A stretch of 64,000 bases of DNA from Chryseobacterium sp. (lineage in GTDB: Bacteria > Bacteroidota > Bacteroidia > Flavobacteriales > Weeksellaceae): NCBI GenBank assembly GCA_031277615.1, contig JAITMC010000034.1, positions 62,001 to 126,000 on the forward strand, given 5' to 3'. Each line of letters begins with the position of its first letter. Within the stretch, counting starts at the first letter, position 1. Of this stretch, positions 19,429-27,233 are shown piece by piece. Position numbers and translations under genes: made by a program. The notes beneath the pieces were generated by a model, which saw nothing but the letters and a program-made list of their open reading frames with translations, ran no database searches and was not told the origin of the DNA.

Positions 19429-19623
19429 ATGAAAAAAGAAGTCGGAGTTTTACTGGCAGGAGGAGTTGGGCTTTTGGCAGTATTAAGTTTTATAGGCATT
19501 AAGAAAATATTGAATAAAAAAGATAAAAAATACAGTGATACCTATTCGGATTATCACAGACACTTTGATGAAAAAAATCAGGAAGATGAATATCATGGAG
19601 TGGAATTTTACGCAGTGAAGTAG
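19429..19623 (+). CDS. Small single-helix membrane protein
   Basis: 64 residues: a Gly/Leu/Val-rich membrane segment at about 5-25 (VGVLLAGGVGLLAVLSFIGI), a Lys-rich inner-face stretch (KKILNKKDKKY) and a polar Tyr/His/Asp-rich tail. No family recognised. A strong terminator follows, so it is probably a stand-alone gene. Confidence 0.65.
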   Translation: MKKEVGVLLAGGVGLLAVLSFIGIKKILNKKDKKYSDTYSDYHRHFDEKNQEDEYHGVEFYAVK

Positions 19624-19647
19624 TAAAAAAATATATTTAATTTATGT

Positions 19648-19684
19648 TTAAATCCAGCACTTTTGAAAGGTCTGGATTTTTTTG
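19648..19684 (+). terminator. Terminator of the small membrane-protein gene
   Basis: AAATCCAG pairs with CTGGATTT, with an inner stem (ACTTT/AAAGGT), then a run of T. Confidence 0.85.
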
Positions 19685-19743
19685 TGGATAACTTTAGTGT
19701 TAAAACTCATTATTTTATAAAAAAACCATTCTAATTTTACAGC

Positions 19744-20793
19744 ATGATGCAGGACGGAAATTTCATAAAAGGACAGGGTGCTCAGCGAAATGTTATCAAC
19801 CGTTTCGACAGGTATACATTTGAGCCTGAAGATGAAGACTTCGAAGCGGTAAAAACGAGCTTTACAGAAGTATTTCCAAAGACGATCGTGAATCAGGTGA
19901 AAAGTGAAGACCTCCCGATGGAGTATTCCATGAATCCTTATCAGGGGTGTGAGCATGGGTGCTCTTACTGTTTTGCAAGACCTACCCATGAATACTGGGG
20001 CTACAGTGCCGGAATTGATTTTGAAAGAAAGATCATGGTGAAGAAAAATGCTCCTGAACTGTTGGAAAAATTTTTTCAGAAAAGAGGGTATAAGCCTGCG
20101 CCGATTCTGCTTTCCGGAAATACGGATTGTTATCAGCCTGCGGAACGGCAGTTTGAGATTACCCGGAAACTGCTTCAGGTATGCCTGGATTACCGCCATC
20201 CGGTGAATGTGCTGACCAAAAATGCTTTGGTGCTGAGGGATCTGGATATCCTACAGCCTTTAGCGGAGCAGAATCTTGTTTCCGTATCATTGAGCATTCC
20301 TACCATCAATGAAGAACTCAGAAGGAAAATGGAACCGAGAACCAGCTCCTCACAAAATAAACTGAAAGCTGTAGAAATTCTGTCTGAACATCAGATTCCT
20401 GTCCATGTTATGGTGGCGCCCATTATTCCCGGATTGAACAGTGATGAGCCGCTGGGAATTCTTAAAGCCATTTCAGAGGCGGGAGCCAAAAGTTTCGGCT
20501 ATACGCTTGTGAGACTGAATGATACCGTTGAGCCTGTTTTTGTAAAGTGGATCGAAAGTTCATTTCCGGACCGGGCACAGAAGGTTCTGAACCTTATCCG
20601 TTCTATGCGTGGAGGGAAACTCGGTGAGAAAAGGTATTTTGAACGGCAGAAAGGGGAAGGGAATATTGCTGAAATGATCCATAACACTTTTAAAATCGGA
20701 AGGAAAAAGTTTTTTGAAGGAAAGGAGTTTCCCAAATTATCTACGGCCGGTTTTACCGGAACAAAAGATCAGCAGCTGAGGCTGTTTGATTGA
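19744..20793 (+). CDS. PA0069-type radical SAM protein (SplB-like)
   Basis: 349 residues. The cluster motif is C69-x3-C73-x2-C76 (CEHGCSYC), the C-x3-C-x2-C pattern that ligates the 4Fe-4S cluster and S-adenosylmethionine. It is preceded by MNPYQGCEHG and followed by LLSGNTDCYQPAE and VNVLTKNALVLRD, which are typical of the PA0069/Rv2578c family. Members resemble spore photoproduct lyase in the core, but their substrate is not known; this organism type does not sporulate. Stands alone between two terminators. Confidence 0.93.
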   Translation: MMQDGNFIKGQGAQRNVINRFDRYTFEPEDEDFEAVKTSFTEVFPKTIVNQVKSEDLPMEYSMNPYQGCEHGCSYCFARPTHEYWGYSAGIDFERKIMVKKNAPELLEKFFQKRGYKPAPILLSGNTDCYQPAERQFEITRKLLQVCLDYRHPVNVLTKNALVLRDLDILQPLAEQNLVSVSLSIPTINEELRRKMEPRTSSSQNKLKAVEILSEHQIPVHVMVAPIIPGLNSDEPLGILKAISEAGAKSFGYTLVRLNDTVEPVFVKWIESSFPDRAQKVLNLIRSMRGGKLGEKRYFERQKGEGNIAEMIHNTFKIGRKKFFEGKEFPKLSTAGFTGTKDQQLRLFD

Positions 20794-20898
20794 TGGTGAT
20801 TTTGATGAGGGATGATGGGTGAGGGATGATTTGACGTTCCAAAAGGGAAATACTTCTCTGTTTCAATCTTTATATTCAGTGGATGCAGGTGATTATTA

Positions 20899-20938
20899 AA
20901 AAAATAACCCGTTCCAGAGAGGAACAGGCTATTTTATA
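20899..20938 (-). terminator. Terminator shared by the radical SAM gene and the double-glycine peptide gene
   Basis: Reverse strand AATAGCCTGTTCC pairs with GGAACGGGTTATT (13 bp, two G-U) round TCTCT and is followed by a T-run. Confidence 0.85.
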
Positions 20939-20955
20939 ATAGTCAATTGTTTTTT

Positions 20956-21120
20956 TTACATGGAAGGGTCACCTTCCGGGCATTTAAAGTCATCGCTGCA
21001 TGTTGCACAGATCACAGTTCCGTTACAGTAATACATACAGAATTCCGGTGCCGGTAGATTAATTCCTGCTCCTTTAATGCTTTTTAACTGGTCTTTGTTT
21101 AGTTTTTTTAGATTTTTCAT
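20956..21120 (-). CDS. Double-glycine leader 'bacteriocin-like' peptide, copy 1
   Basis: 54 residues from the ATG at 21120. An upstream in-frame start at 21153 lies inside the promoter box at 21151-21158, so it cannot be used. The leader MKNLKKLNKDQLKSIKGAG has the ComC/bacteriocin pattern (hydrophobic heptad, then G-x-G or G-G cleavage site), predicted to be cut after residue 19 by a C39-type transporter-peptidase. The mature part has five cysteines (28, 32, 39, 42, 48), so one may stay free or link to a partner. Similar peptides are common in Chryseobacterium; no activity is established for them to my knowledge. No transporter or immunity gene is next to it. Confidence 0.85.
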   Translation of the reverse strand: MKNLKKLNKDQLKSIKGAGINLPAPEFCMYYCNGTVICATCSDDFKCPEGDPSM

Positions 21121-21150
21121 ATTGTTTTGATTAAAATTTTGATAGTAAAT

Positions 21151-21158
21151 CAAATATA
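21151..21158 (-). promoter_or_regulatory. -7 box for double-glycine peptide 1
   Basis: Reverse strand TATATTTG fits TAnnTTTG, about 30 bases before the ATG at 21120. The conserved leader seen before peptides 2 and 3 is absent here. Confidence 0.55.
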
Positions 21159-21272
21159 ATTAAAATATTTTTAACTAAAATTGATTGTGGTATATTTTAA
21201 TATCAATCTTTTTATCTGAAAATTATGGACGTAAAATAAAGCAGGAAGAAGGGTTCAGGTAAGAACCGGGGA

Positions 21273-21338
21273 AAAAAGAAAAGCCAATAACTGATCACCA
21301 GCTATGAAGCCGGGCAAAGATCAATTATTGACTTTTTT
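21273..21338 (-). terminator. Terminator of the 2OG oxygenase gene
   Basis: On the reverse strand AAAAGTCAATAATTGATC pairs along 18 positions with GATCAGTTATTGGCTTTT (two G-U pairs), loop 22 bases, followed by CTTTTTT. Confidence 0.8.
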
Positions 21339-21343
21339 ATGAT

Positions 21344-22294
21344 TTATTTTTTGATCAGACCTAATTCAATCAGTCTTTCATGCAGGAATTCTCCGGCGGT
21401 GGTGTCCTCGTATAACTTAGGATGGTTTTCATCCACACAGTTATCAAGGGCATTTAAAGACATAGCACTGATCGGGTGCATAAAGAACGGAATAGAATAT
21501 CTTGAAGTTCCCCATGATTCTCTGGGTGGATTAACCACTCTGTGAATGGTTGACTTCAGCTTATTGTTCGTATGTCTTGAAAGCATATCCCCAACATTGA
21601 TCATCAGCTCATCGGGTTCTGCAATAGCATCGATCCAGTCTCCGTTATGGTTCTGAACCTGAAGGCCTTTACCCTGTGCCCCCATCAGAAGGGTGATAAG
21701 GTTGATGTCTCCATGGGCTGCTGCTCTTACTGCATCATCCGGCTCTTCTGTGATCGGCGGATAATGAATAGGTCTTAAAATAGAGTTTCCTTCAGCGATC
21801 TTATCGTCAAAATAAAACTCATCCAGACCCAGGTGAAGCGCTAAAGCTCTTAATACATACTGGCCTGTTTTTTCAAGCATCTGGTATGCATTCTTACCGA
21901 CTTCGTTAAATTTTGGAAGCTCTTCAACGATCACGTTGTCAGGATACTCGGATTTGTATCTGGAGTCATCAGACAGATACTGTCCGAAGTGCCAGAATTC
22001 TTTTAAGTCTCCTTTTTTGAAACCTTTTGCAGTCTCTTTACCGAATCCTACATACCCTCTCTGGCCGCCAATTCCGGGAATCTCATACTTCTGTTTCGTT
22101 TCCACAGGCTGGTCAAAAAAGTTTTTTACCTCTCCATACAGTTCATCTACAAGTTGGTCATCAAGAAAATGGCCTTTTAAGGCTACAAAACCAATTTCTT
22201 CATAAGCTTTTCCGATTTCATTTACAAATTTCTGTTTGCGTTCCGGGTTGTCCGAAAGGAAATCACGCAGGTCTACACTAGGTATTTTATCCAT
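21344..22294 (-). CDS. 2-oxoglutarate/Fe(II)-dependent oxygenase, isopenicillin-N-synthase family
   Basis: 316 residues. Iron ligands are H194-x-D196 (AAHGDIN) and H251 (STIHRVVNPP); R265-x-S267 (RYSIPFF) binds the 2-oxoglutarate carboxylate. An N-terminal DIOX_N domain (about 5-120) precedes the catalytic jelly roll. Family members hydroxylate or desaturate small molecules, or make ethylene; the substrate here is not evident from neighbours, which are menD and a peptide gene on unrelated transcripts. Full length and all ligands present, so probably active. Confidence 0.9.
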   Translation of the reverse strand: MDKIPSVDLRDFLSDNPERKQKFVNEIGKAYEEIGFVALKGHFLDDQLVDELYGEVKNFFDQPVETKQKYEIPGIGGQRGYVGFGKETAKGFKKGDLKEFWHFGQYLSDDSRYKSEYPDNVIVEELPKFNEVGKNAYQMLEKTGQYVLRALALHLGLDEFYFDDKIAEGNSILRPIHYPPITEEPDDAVRAAAHGDINLITLLMGAQGKGLQVQNHNGDWIDAIAEPDELMINVGDMLSRHTNNKLKSTIHRVVNPPRESWGTSRYSIPFFMHPISAMSLNALDNCVDENHPKLYEDTTAGEFLHERLIELGLIKK

Positions 22295-22366
22295 TTTTAG
22301 AAATTTACGAACTGCTAAATTACATTTTTTTTAAATTAAATGATTTTAAAATCATTATTTATAAGT

Positions 22367-22374
22367 TAAATTTG
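22367..22374 (+). promoter_or_regulatory. -7 box directly before menD
   Basis: TAAATTTG fits TAnnTTTG and ends only four bases before the menD ATG at 22379, so the transcript would start at or next to the AUG. Confidence 0.5.
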
Positions 22375-22378
22375 CTGT

Positions 22379-24055
22379 ATGAAAAAATATTCTTCTAAGA
22401 GAAGTATTCAGATACTTGCCCATCTTCTTCAGCAGTATGGAATTTCGGACGTTGTGATCTCTCCGGGATCAAGAAACGCTCCTCTTGCGATTCATTTTTC
22501 AGAGATTGATGCTTTCAACTGCTATAGTATTGTAGATGAAAGAAGTGCTGCTTTTGTGGCAATGGGGATGGCGAAAAGCGAAAAAAAACCGGTGGCGATT
22601 ACCTGTACCAGCGGTTCTGCGGTGGCTAACTATTATCCTGCCGTTACAGAAGCTTTTTACCAGAATATTCCGATGCTGATTCTCACGGCAGACCGTCCGA
22701 CTGATTATGTGGATATCTTCGACGGGCAGACGATCAGACAGAAAGATATTTTTCATCAGCATTCCTATGGTGATTTCCAGCTTCTGGAAGACAGCAGAGA
22801 GGATGCGGAAGATCTTAATTTTGACCTTATTAAGAAAGCCGTTGAACTCTGTTTTGAGAAACAGGGCCCTGTACATATCAATATACCTTTGGAAGAACCT
22901 CTATATCAACTGGTTTCTGAACTTCCTGCCTTTCCGACGGTTGAAAAAACCATCAAGCATAAAGAATATGAAATTCCATCCAATCTGATTGCAGACTGGC
23001 ATACTTCCCAAAGGATTATGCTGCTGGTCGGTACGAGAGATTACAGCCCGGAACTTGAAAATCAGCTTACCCAGCTCGTGAAAAATCACTCTGTAGTTGT
23101 TCTGAGTGAAGCCAATTCCAATCTTTATCATGAAAAGTTTTTCAGACATATAGACCGCTATATCTTCAACTTTACCGAAGAGGATTATAAAACCTACGCG
23201 CCGGATCTTCTGATCACGGTAGGGCAGAATGTTGTCTCTAAAAAAGTAAAACAGTTCTTAAGAAGTGCCCGTCCTAAACAGCACTGGCATCTGGACGAAG
23301 TATGGCAGCCGGATACATATTTTTCACTCACGGAGAAAATTGAGGTGAAGCCGGAAGTTTTCTTTTCAAAACTTCTGAAATTTATTAACCTTGAACCGAG
23401 GCCTTATTTCAACCTGTGGGATGTTTTAAGGGATAAAAAAGATGCGCGGCATCAGCAGTTCCTGAACCAGGTAGAATTTTCGGACTTTTATTTTTTCAAT
23501 AAAGTCTCTCAGACCGTTCCTGAAAATTACAATATCCATTTCAGTAATTCTTCGGCGATCCGATACGCACAGCTGTTTGATTTCGGAAAAAGAAAAATGT
23601 ACTGTAACCGTGGTACAAGCGGCATAGACGGATGTACTTCCACTGCTATGGGATTTGCCATTAAAAACGCTAATCCGACCCTTCTGATCACGGGAGATCT
23701 GAGTTTCTTCTATGATATCAACGGGCTTTGGAATCAGTATATTCCACCTTTTGTGAGGATTATTATCTTCAATAATGGGGAAGGAAATATTTTCAAAATT
23801 ATTCCGGGACCGGGAAATGCCAATCCGAATACACTGGATGAGTTTATTGCGACCAAGCACCGTAAACATGCGGAACACCTGGCGAAACATTTTGGCTTCT
23901 CTTATATCAAAGTGGAGGATGAGCTGACTCTTGACCGTGTTTTGGAAAACTTCTTCAAACCGGATGCACAGCCAAAAATCCTGGAGGTAAATACCTATGG
24001 GAAAAACAGTGCAGATGTTCAGAAAGCCTATTTCGAATTTATGAAAGGAATTTAA
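22379..24055 (+). CDS. menD: MenD, SEPHCHC synthase (menaquinone synthesis)
   Basis: 558 residues, close to the family length. It joins 2-oxoglutarate (as succinic semialdehyde-ThDP) to isochorismate, the first committed step to menaquinone. Recognisable parts are VVISPGSRNAPLA at about 24-36, AFVAMGMAKSEKKPVAITCTSG SA, and the ThDP/Mg-binding region with GTSGIDGCTSTAMGFA and LLITGDLSFFYDINGLWN near 410-450. Menaquinone is the only quinone of flavobacteria, so this gene is essential. It ends in a 4-base convergent overlap with pabC. No other men genes are in the window. Confidence 0.96.
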   Translation: MKKYSSKRSIQILAHLLQQYGISDVVISPGSRNAPLAIHFSEIDAFNCYSIVDERSAAFVAMGMAKSEKKPVAITCTSGSAVANYYPAVTEAFYQNIPMLILTADRPTDYVDIFDGQTIRQKDIFHQHSYGDFQLLEDSREDAEDLNFDLIKKAVELCFEKQGPVHINIPLEEPLYQLVSELPAFPTVEKTIKHKEYEIPSNLIADWHTSQRIMLLVGTRDYSPELENQLTQLVKNHSVVVLSEANSNLYHEKFFRHIDRYIFNFTEEDYKTYAPDLLITVGQNVVSKKVKQFLRSARPKQHWHLDEVWQPDTYFSLTEKIEVKPEVFFSKLLKFINLEPRPYFNLWDVLRDKKDARHQQFLNQVEFSDFYFFNKVSQTVPENYNIHFSNSSAIRYAQLFDFGKRKMYCNRGTSGIDGCTSTAMGFAIKNANPTLLITGDLSFFYDINGLWNQYIPPFVRIIIFNNGEGNIFKIIPGPGNANPNTLDEFIATKHRKHAEHLAKHFGFSYIKVEDELTLDRVLENFFKPDAQPKILEVNTYGKNSADVQKAYFEFMKGI

Positions 24056-24678
24056 AAATCCAGATATTCATCATTGCCGGGCAGATTGGTAATTCTGCTG
24101 ATGGGATAGATAAACATATCATCAAAATCATTCATGGCATTGATGAGCTGAAAGTGTGAAAACTGCTTGATATTCTGCAGGGTGATTTCTGTTTCTTTTA
24201 TTTTCTTCTGTTTCAGCAGGTTTTGTCTCTGCACGCCGTTCAGGAGGTAAGAAGACGGCGTAAACCAGTCTTTACCTTTCAGAAAAAGGATATTGGAAAA
24301 GGAAGTGTCTGTAATATGGTTGTTCCGGACAATAATGATCTCTTCCGCCTTAGATTTCATTTTCATCCTGTCTAATTCTTTCCGGTCTTCAAATTTGAAA
24401 GAATAATCAAAGCTGTTGTTCTCAACCAGCTGAAAACCATGAATTTCCGGGATTGCATAAGGAATCATCTGGGTTCTTACCCTCTTGTCGAGATCATAAG
24501 AGATCCGGAGTTTGAAGAGTCCGTCTTCATCATGCTGAAGGTTTTTAAAAATCTTCTGCAGGTCAATAGAACTTTCTTTTCCGAAATGAAAGAAAGTCTG
24601 GTTAACACGTTTCTGATGGAAGTCCAGTAAGAAAATTTCCTGATCTTCTACTTTAATGCTTTCAATGAATTGGGACAT
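24052..24678 (-). CDS. pabC: Aminotransferase class IV, 4-amino-4-deoxychorismate lyase-like
   Basis: 208 residues, shorter than classic PabC (about 270) but of the size seen in flavobacteria. The likely PLP lysine is K95 (DYSFKFEDR) and the phosphate-binding stretch is ITDTSFSNI at 122-130. It would release pyruvate from aminodeoxychorismate to give p-aminobenzoate for folate. Its start lies inside the end of pabB (17-base overlap), which supports the pathway role. The alternative is another class IV aminotransferase, but the pabB coupling makes this less likely. Confidence 0.85.
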   Translation of the reverse strand: MSQFIESIKVEDQEIFLLDFHQKRVNQTFFHFGKESSIDLQKIFKNLQHDEDGLFKLRISYDLDKRVRTQMIPYAIPEIHGFQLVENNSFDYSFKFEDRKELDRMKMKSKAEEIIIVRNNHITDTSFSNILFLKGKDWFTPSSYLLNGVQRQNLLKQKKIKETEITLQNIKQFSHFQLINAMNDFDDMFIYPISRITNLPGNDEYLDF

Positions 24679-25639
24679 AAATTTTGTTTTTCATTTCCTG
24701 ATACTCGTCTTCTAATTTGCTCATGTGCGTAATACCGCCACCGCTTTTGAAATAGAGATGGTCGCCTTCTTTTTCAATGAAACGGATCATGACACAGCTG
24801 TCCAGGTTTTTGCCGTCGAACCAGCCGCAGACTCCTGTATAATATCCTCTGTCATATTCTTCCGCATCAAGGATGATTTCCAGTGTTTTGGGTTTCGGAG
24901 CTCCCAGTATGGATCCTGCAGGAAGCAGTTTTTTCATGATGCTTCCTATTTTTTCCTCAAATTCAGGTTTTATATTTCCTGAGATTTCCGAGCTCATCGC
25001 ATACAGGTCTTTCTGCCAGGTTCTGATGAGATCAATGTGCTGGAACTGGTCTACTTTTACCTCATCCGCAACCATGCTGAGATCATTTCTGAGCAGGTCT
25101 ACCACCGTATAATGTTCTGCCTTTTCCTTTCTGTCATTCCTCAGGACTTCCGCGGCATTTTCCACTGAAGCATCAATGGTGCCTTTCATGGGATAGGTCA
25201 GAATTTTACCGTCGATAATCTTTACAAAAGTTTCAGGAGAAAAAAATACAAAAAAATCTTTATACAAAACTTTGTATTTCGCATTTGAATGATAAAAAAT
25301 TTCTTCGAGGCTTAAATTCGTCTGTATTTCCGTCTTTCGGGTATAATTAACGAGGTATGAATTGCCCAGATGTATATTTTTCTGAACTTTGTCAAATCCT
25401 TTCTTAAAACTTTCCAGGGTTTCAGGAAACGATTGCCATTCAATGTTTTTATGAAGTGTGTGGTCTTTTTTTGAGGTTGAAAAGTTTTGAAAATCAATGT
25501 GTAAGCCCGATTTTTCAATTTCGTCTTCCGGATAGATTTCTACCTGTTCCGAAAGAAAATCGACCATGAAAAAGTAGGGAACCTTCTGAAGGGAAAGTTC
25601 GTCCATTTTCATAAATTTCTGATGATTCGCTGAAAACAT
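24662..25639 (-). CDS. pabB: Aminodeoxychorismate synthase component I
   Basis: 325 residues of the chorismate-binding fold. Motifs seen: NSYLVNYTRKTEI, YPMKGTIDAS, ELVVDLLRNDLS-like stretch (VVDLLRNDLSMVADEVK), and LPAGSILGAPKPKTLEII with GYYTGVCGWFDG. It lacks the N-terminal half of anthranilate synthases, as usual for short PabB. The start is uncertain: the ATG at 25639 is only five bases after a promoter box (25644-25651), so either the mRNA is leaderless or translation starts at 25612 or 25606. Overlaps pabC. Confidence 0.93.
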   Translation of the reverse strand: MFSANHQKFMKMDELSLQKVPYFFMVDFLSEQVEIYPEDEIEKSGLHIDFQNFSTSKKDHTLHKNIEWQSFPETLESFKKGFDKVQKNIHLGNSYLVNYTRKTEIQTNLSLEEIFYHSNAKYKVLYKDFFVFFSPETFVKIIDGKILTYPMKGTIDASVENAAEVLRNDRKEKAEHYTVVDLLRNDLSMVADEVKVDQFQHIDLIRTWQKDLYAMSSEISGNIKPEFEEKIGSIMKKLLPAGSILGAPKPKTLEIILDAEEYDRGYYTGVCGWFDGKNLDSCVMIRFIEKEGDHLYFKSGGGITHMSKLEDEYQEMKNKIYVPIH

Positions 25640-25643
25640 TCGG

Positions 25644-25651
25644 CAAAAATA
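25644..25651 (-). promoter_or_regulatory. -7 box for pabB-pabC
   Basis: Reverse strand TATTTTTG fits TAnnTTTG and lies four bases before the ATG at 25639. Confidence 0.5.
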
Positions 25652-25663
25652 CTTATTGATGAT

Positions 25664-25671
25664 TACTTTTG
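25664..25671 (+). promoter_or_regulatory. -7 box for the membrane-protein gene at 25686
   Basis: TACTTTTG fits TAnnTTTG, 14 bases before the ATG. It is back to back with the pabB promoter box 12 bases away. Confidence 0.5.
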
Positions 25672-25685
25672 CATAAAAATTTTTG

Positions 25686-26408
25686 ATGCAGAACAGATAT
25701 CCTCAGAAGCCGGGAGCAGAATTTATATTGAAACAGGCGTTTTTTTACTGGAATAAGACCCTGATCTTTCAGCTGATGTTTTCTATTGTTTTTTTCGCGA
25801 TGTTTCTTACCTCTACATTTTTCTTCGCCGACTGGTATGGAATCTGGGGGCAGAATCAGGCCCTGACAGAAGCTCTAAAGCAGGGAAGTAAAGCTTATCT
25901 TGAGAAAATGTCTGAACTGGGAGCCACAGAGAGTTACCGGATGTTCAGCTATGCCATTCTGGCAACATCGGTTTTTCTTTATCCTCTGAATCTGGGGCTA
26001 TTTCAGATCTTCAGAAAAATAGATCTTAATGAGAAAATTGAACTGGGTGACCTTTTTTCAGGGTATAACGGCTTTAATTTTTTTAAATATGCCGGATATT
26101 ATCTCTTTTGGGTAATGATTTACAGAATGACTCTTCCTACTGTATTCCTGCCTGTTCTTTGGGTAGCTGTAACGATCTTTGTTGCTCCATTGATGTTCTT
26201 TATGAATAAAGGAATTTTTGAAGCAATCACACTGAATTTTAAAGCACTCGGGATATATTCCGTTCAGATATGGGTGGCCATTTTTGTGGCGGTTGCCTTT
26301 AAATATGCCGGCTTTTTCCTGTTTCTTGTGGGGGGACTCTTCACTTTTCCTTTCTGGAATGCGATGATTTATTCCCTTTATAAAACCGTTTTTTCAGAGA
26401 AGAATTAA
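25686..26408 (+). CDS. Polytopic membrane protein, paralogue of the next gene
   Basis: 240 residues from the ATG at 25686 (a TTG three bases earlier is less likely). About five hydrophobic segments (22-48, 95-112, 138-155, 157-175, 195-230). It shares the pattern E(L/F)GDLFxGY with the protein of 26480-27217 and the same arrangement of helices, so the two come from one ancestor. No catalytic motif. Function unknown; it may form a complex with its neighbour. Confidence 0.8.
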   Translation: MQNRYPQKPGAEFILKQAFFYWNKTLIFQLMFSIVFFAMFLTSTFFFADWYGIWGQNQALTEALKQGSKAYLEKMSELGATESYRMFSYAILATSVFLYPLNLGLFQIFRKIDLNEKIELGDLFSGYNGFNFFKYAGYYLFWVMIYRMTLPTVFLPVLWVAVTIFVAPLMFFMNKGIFEAITLNFKALGIYSVQIWVAIFVAVAFKYAGFFLFLVGGLFTFPFWNAMIYSLYKTVFSEKN

Positions 26409-26448
26409 AATTTACATAGGTTTAATGTGATTTTTTGCCAAAAAAAGT

Positions 26449-26456
26449 TAATTTTG
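26449..26456 (+). promoter_or_regulatory. -7 box for the gene at 26480
   Basis: TAATTTTG fits TAnnTTTG, 23 bases before the ATG. Confidence 0.45.
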
Positions 26457-26479
26457 ATGGAATCATTAAATATTAAACT

Positions 26480-27217
26480 ATGTCTGACTTTAACGAATTT
26501 GACCAACAGGGATCCGTTCCGAATAAAGATACGGGATCTATTATTTCGCATGCTTTTGAAATGTATAAAGGAGTTTTCCTTTACGGTATTGTAGCCATGG
26601 TAATCTATCTTATCGCAAGTTTTATCATCCAGTCTGTCAGCGGATTTAATTCTGCTTCCATGATGGAGGAAATGAGAAACAACGGAGGAGATTACTCCAG
26701 CTTCAGCTATTGGGATGCTCCCGGGTTTACGACTTATCTTACTCTGTCAAGTCTTTTGGGGCTTTTGCTGGCTCCTTTGTATGTAGGGTTGATTTATATT
26801 GTAAACAAATACAACACCAAGAACCAGATTGAGTTCGGAGATCTTTTTATCGGATACCGTCAGAACTTTGTGAATATTCTGATCTACTGCTTCCTTTCAG
26901 GAATTATTTCAAGTATTGCTGTTGCGCTATGTGTATTTCCGATCTTTTTCGTGTATCCTCTTTTGATGTTGGGGTATCCTATCCTGTTGTTTGAAAACGC
27001 ATCCGCTACAGAAGCGTTAGGTAAATCTTTCAACATTGCCAAAGAGAACTACGGAACTTTTCTAGGGGTAACGATTGTCGGAATTCTTATTTCTGTGGCA
27101 GGAATCATTCTTTGCGGTATCGGAATCATTCTTACGGCTCCGTTTATCATGATTGTAATGTATTCTGCTTATTGCGCCTTTGTAGGAAAGCCAAGACAGA
27201 TCATGTTCAAAAAATAA
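26480..27217 (+). CDS. Polytopic membrane protein
   Basis: 245 residues with five or six hydrophobic segments (33-52, 92-112, 130-160, 165-180, 195-235). Shares the EFGDLFIGYRQ motif and topology with the preceding gene. I recall relatives in Flavobacteria being labelled 'beta-carotene 15,15'-monooxygenase', but no carotenoid cleavage dioxygenase histidines are present, so that label looks wrong. It precedes an AI-2E-type permease by 16 bp, likely in one operon. Confidence 0.8.
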   Translation: MSDFNEFDQQGSVPNKDTGSIISHAFEMYKGVFLYGIVAMVIYLIASFIIQSVSGFNSASMMEEMRNNGGDYSSFSYWDAPGFTTYLTLSSLLGLLLAPLYVGLIYIVNKYNTKNQIEFGDLFIGYRQNFVNILIYCFLSGIISSIAVALCVFPIFFVYPLLMLGYPILLFENASATEALGKSFNIAKENYGTFLGVTIVGILISVAGIILCGIGIILTAPFIMIVMYSAYCAFVGKPRQIMFKK

Positions 27218-27233
27218 AAAACAACTAGAATAA

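Noticed and set aside
26480-27217. Beta-carotene monooxygenase
   Set aside because: No iron-binding histidine pattern of carotenoid cleavage enzymes; the protein is a simple polytopic membrane protein paralogous to its neighbour.
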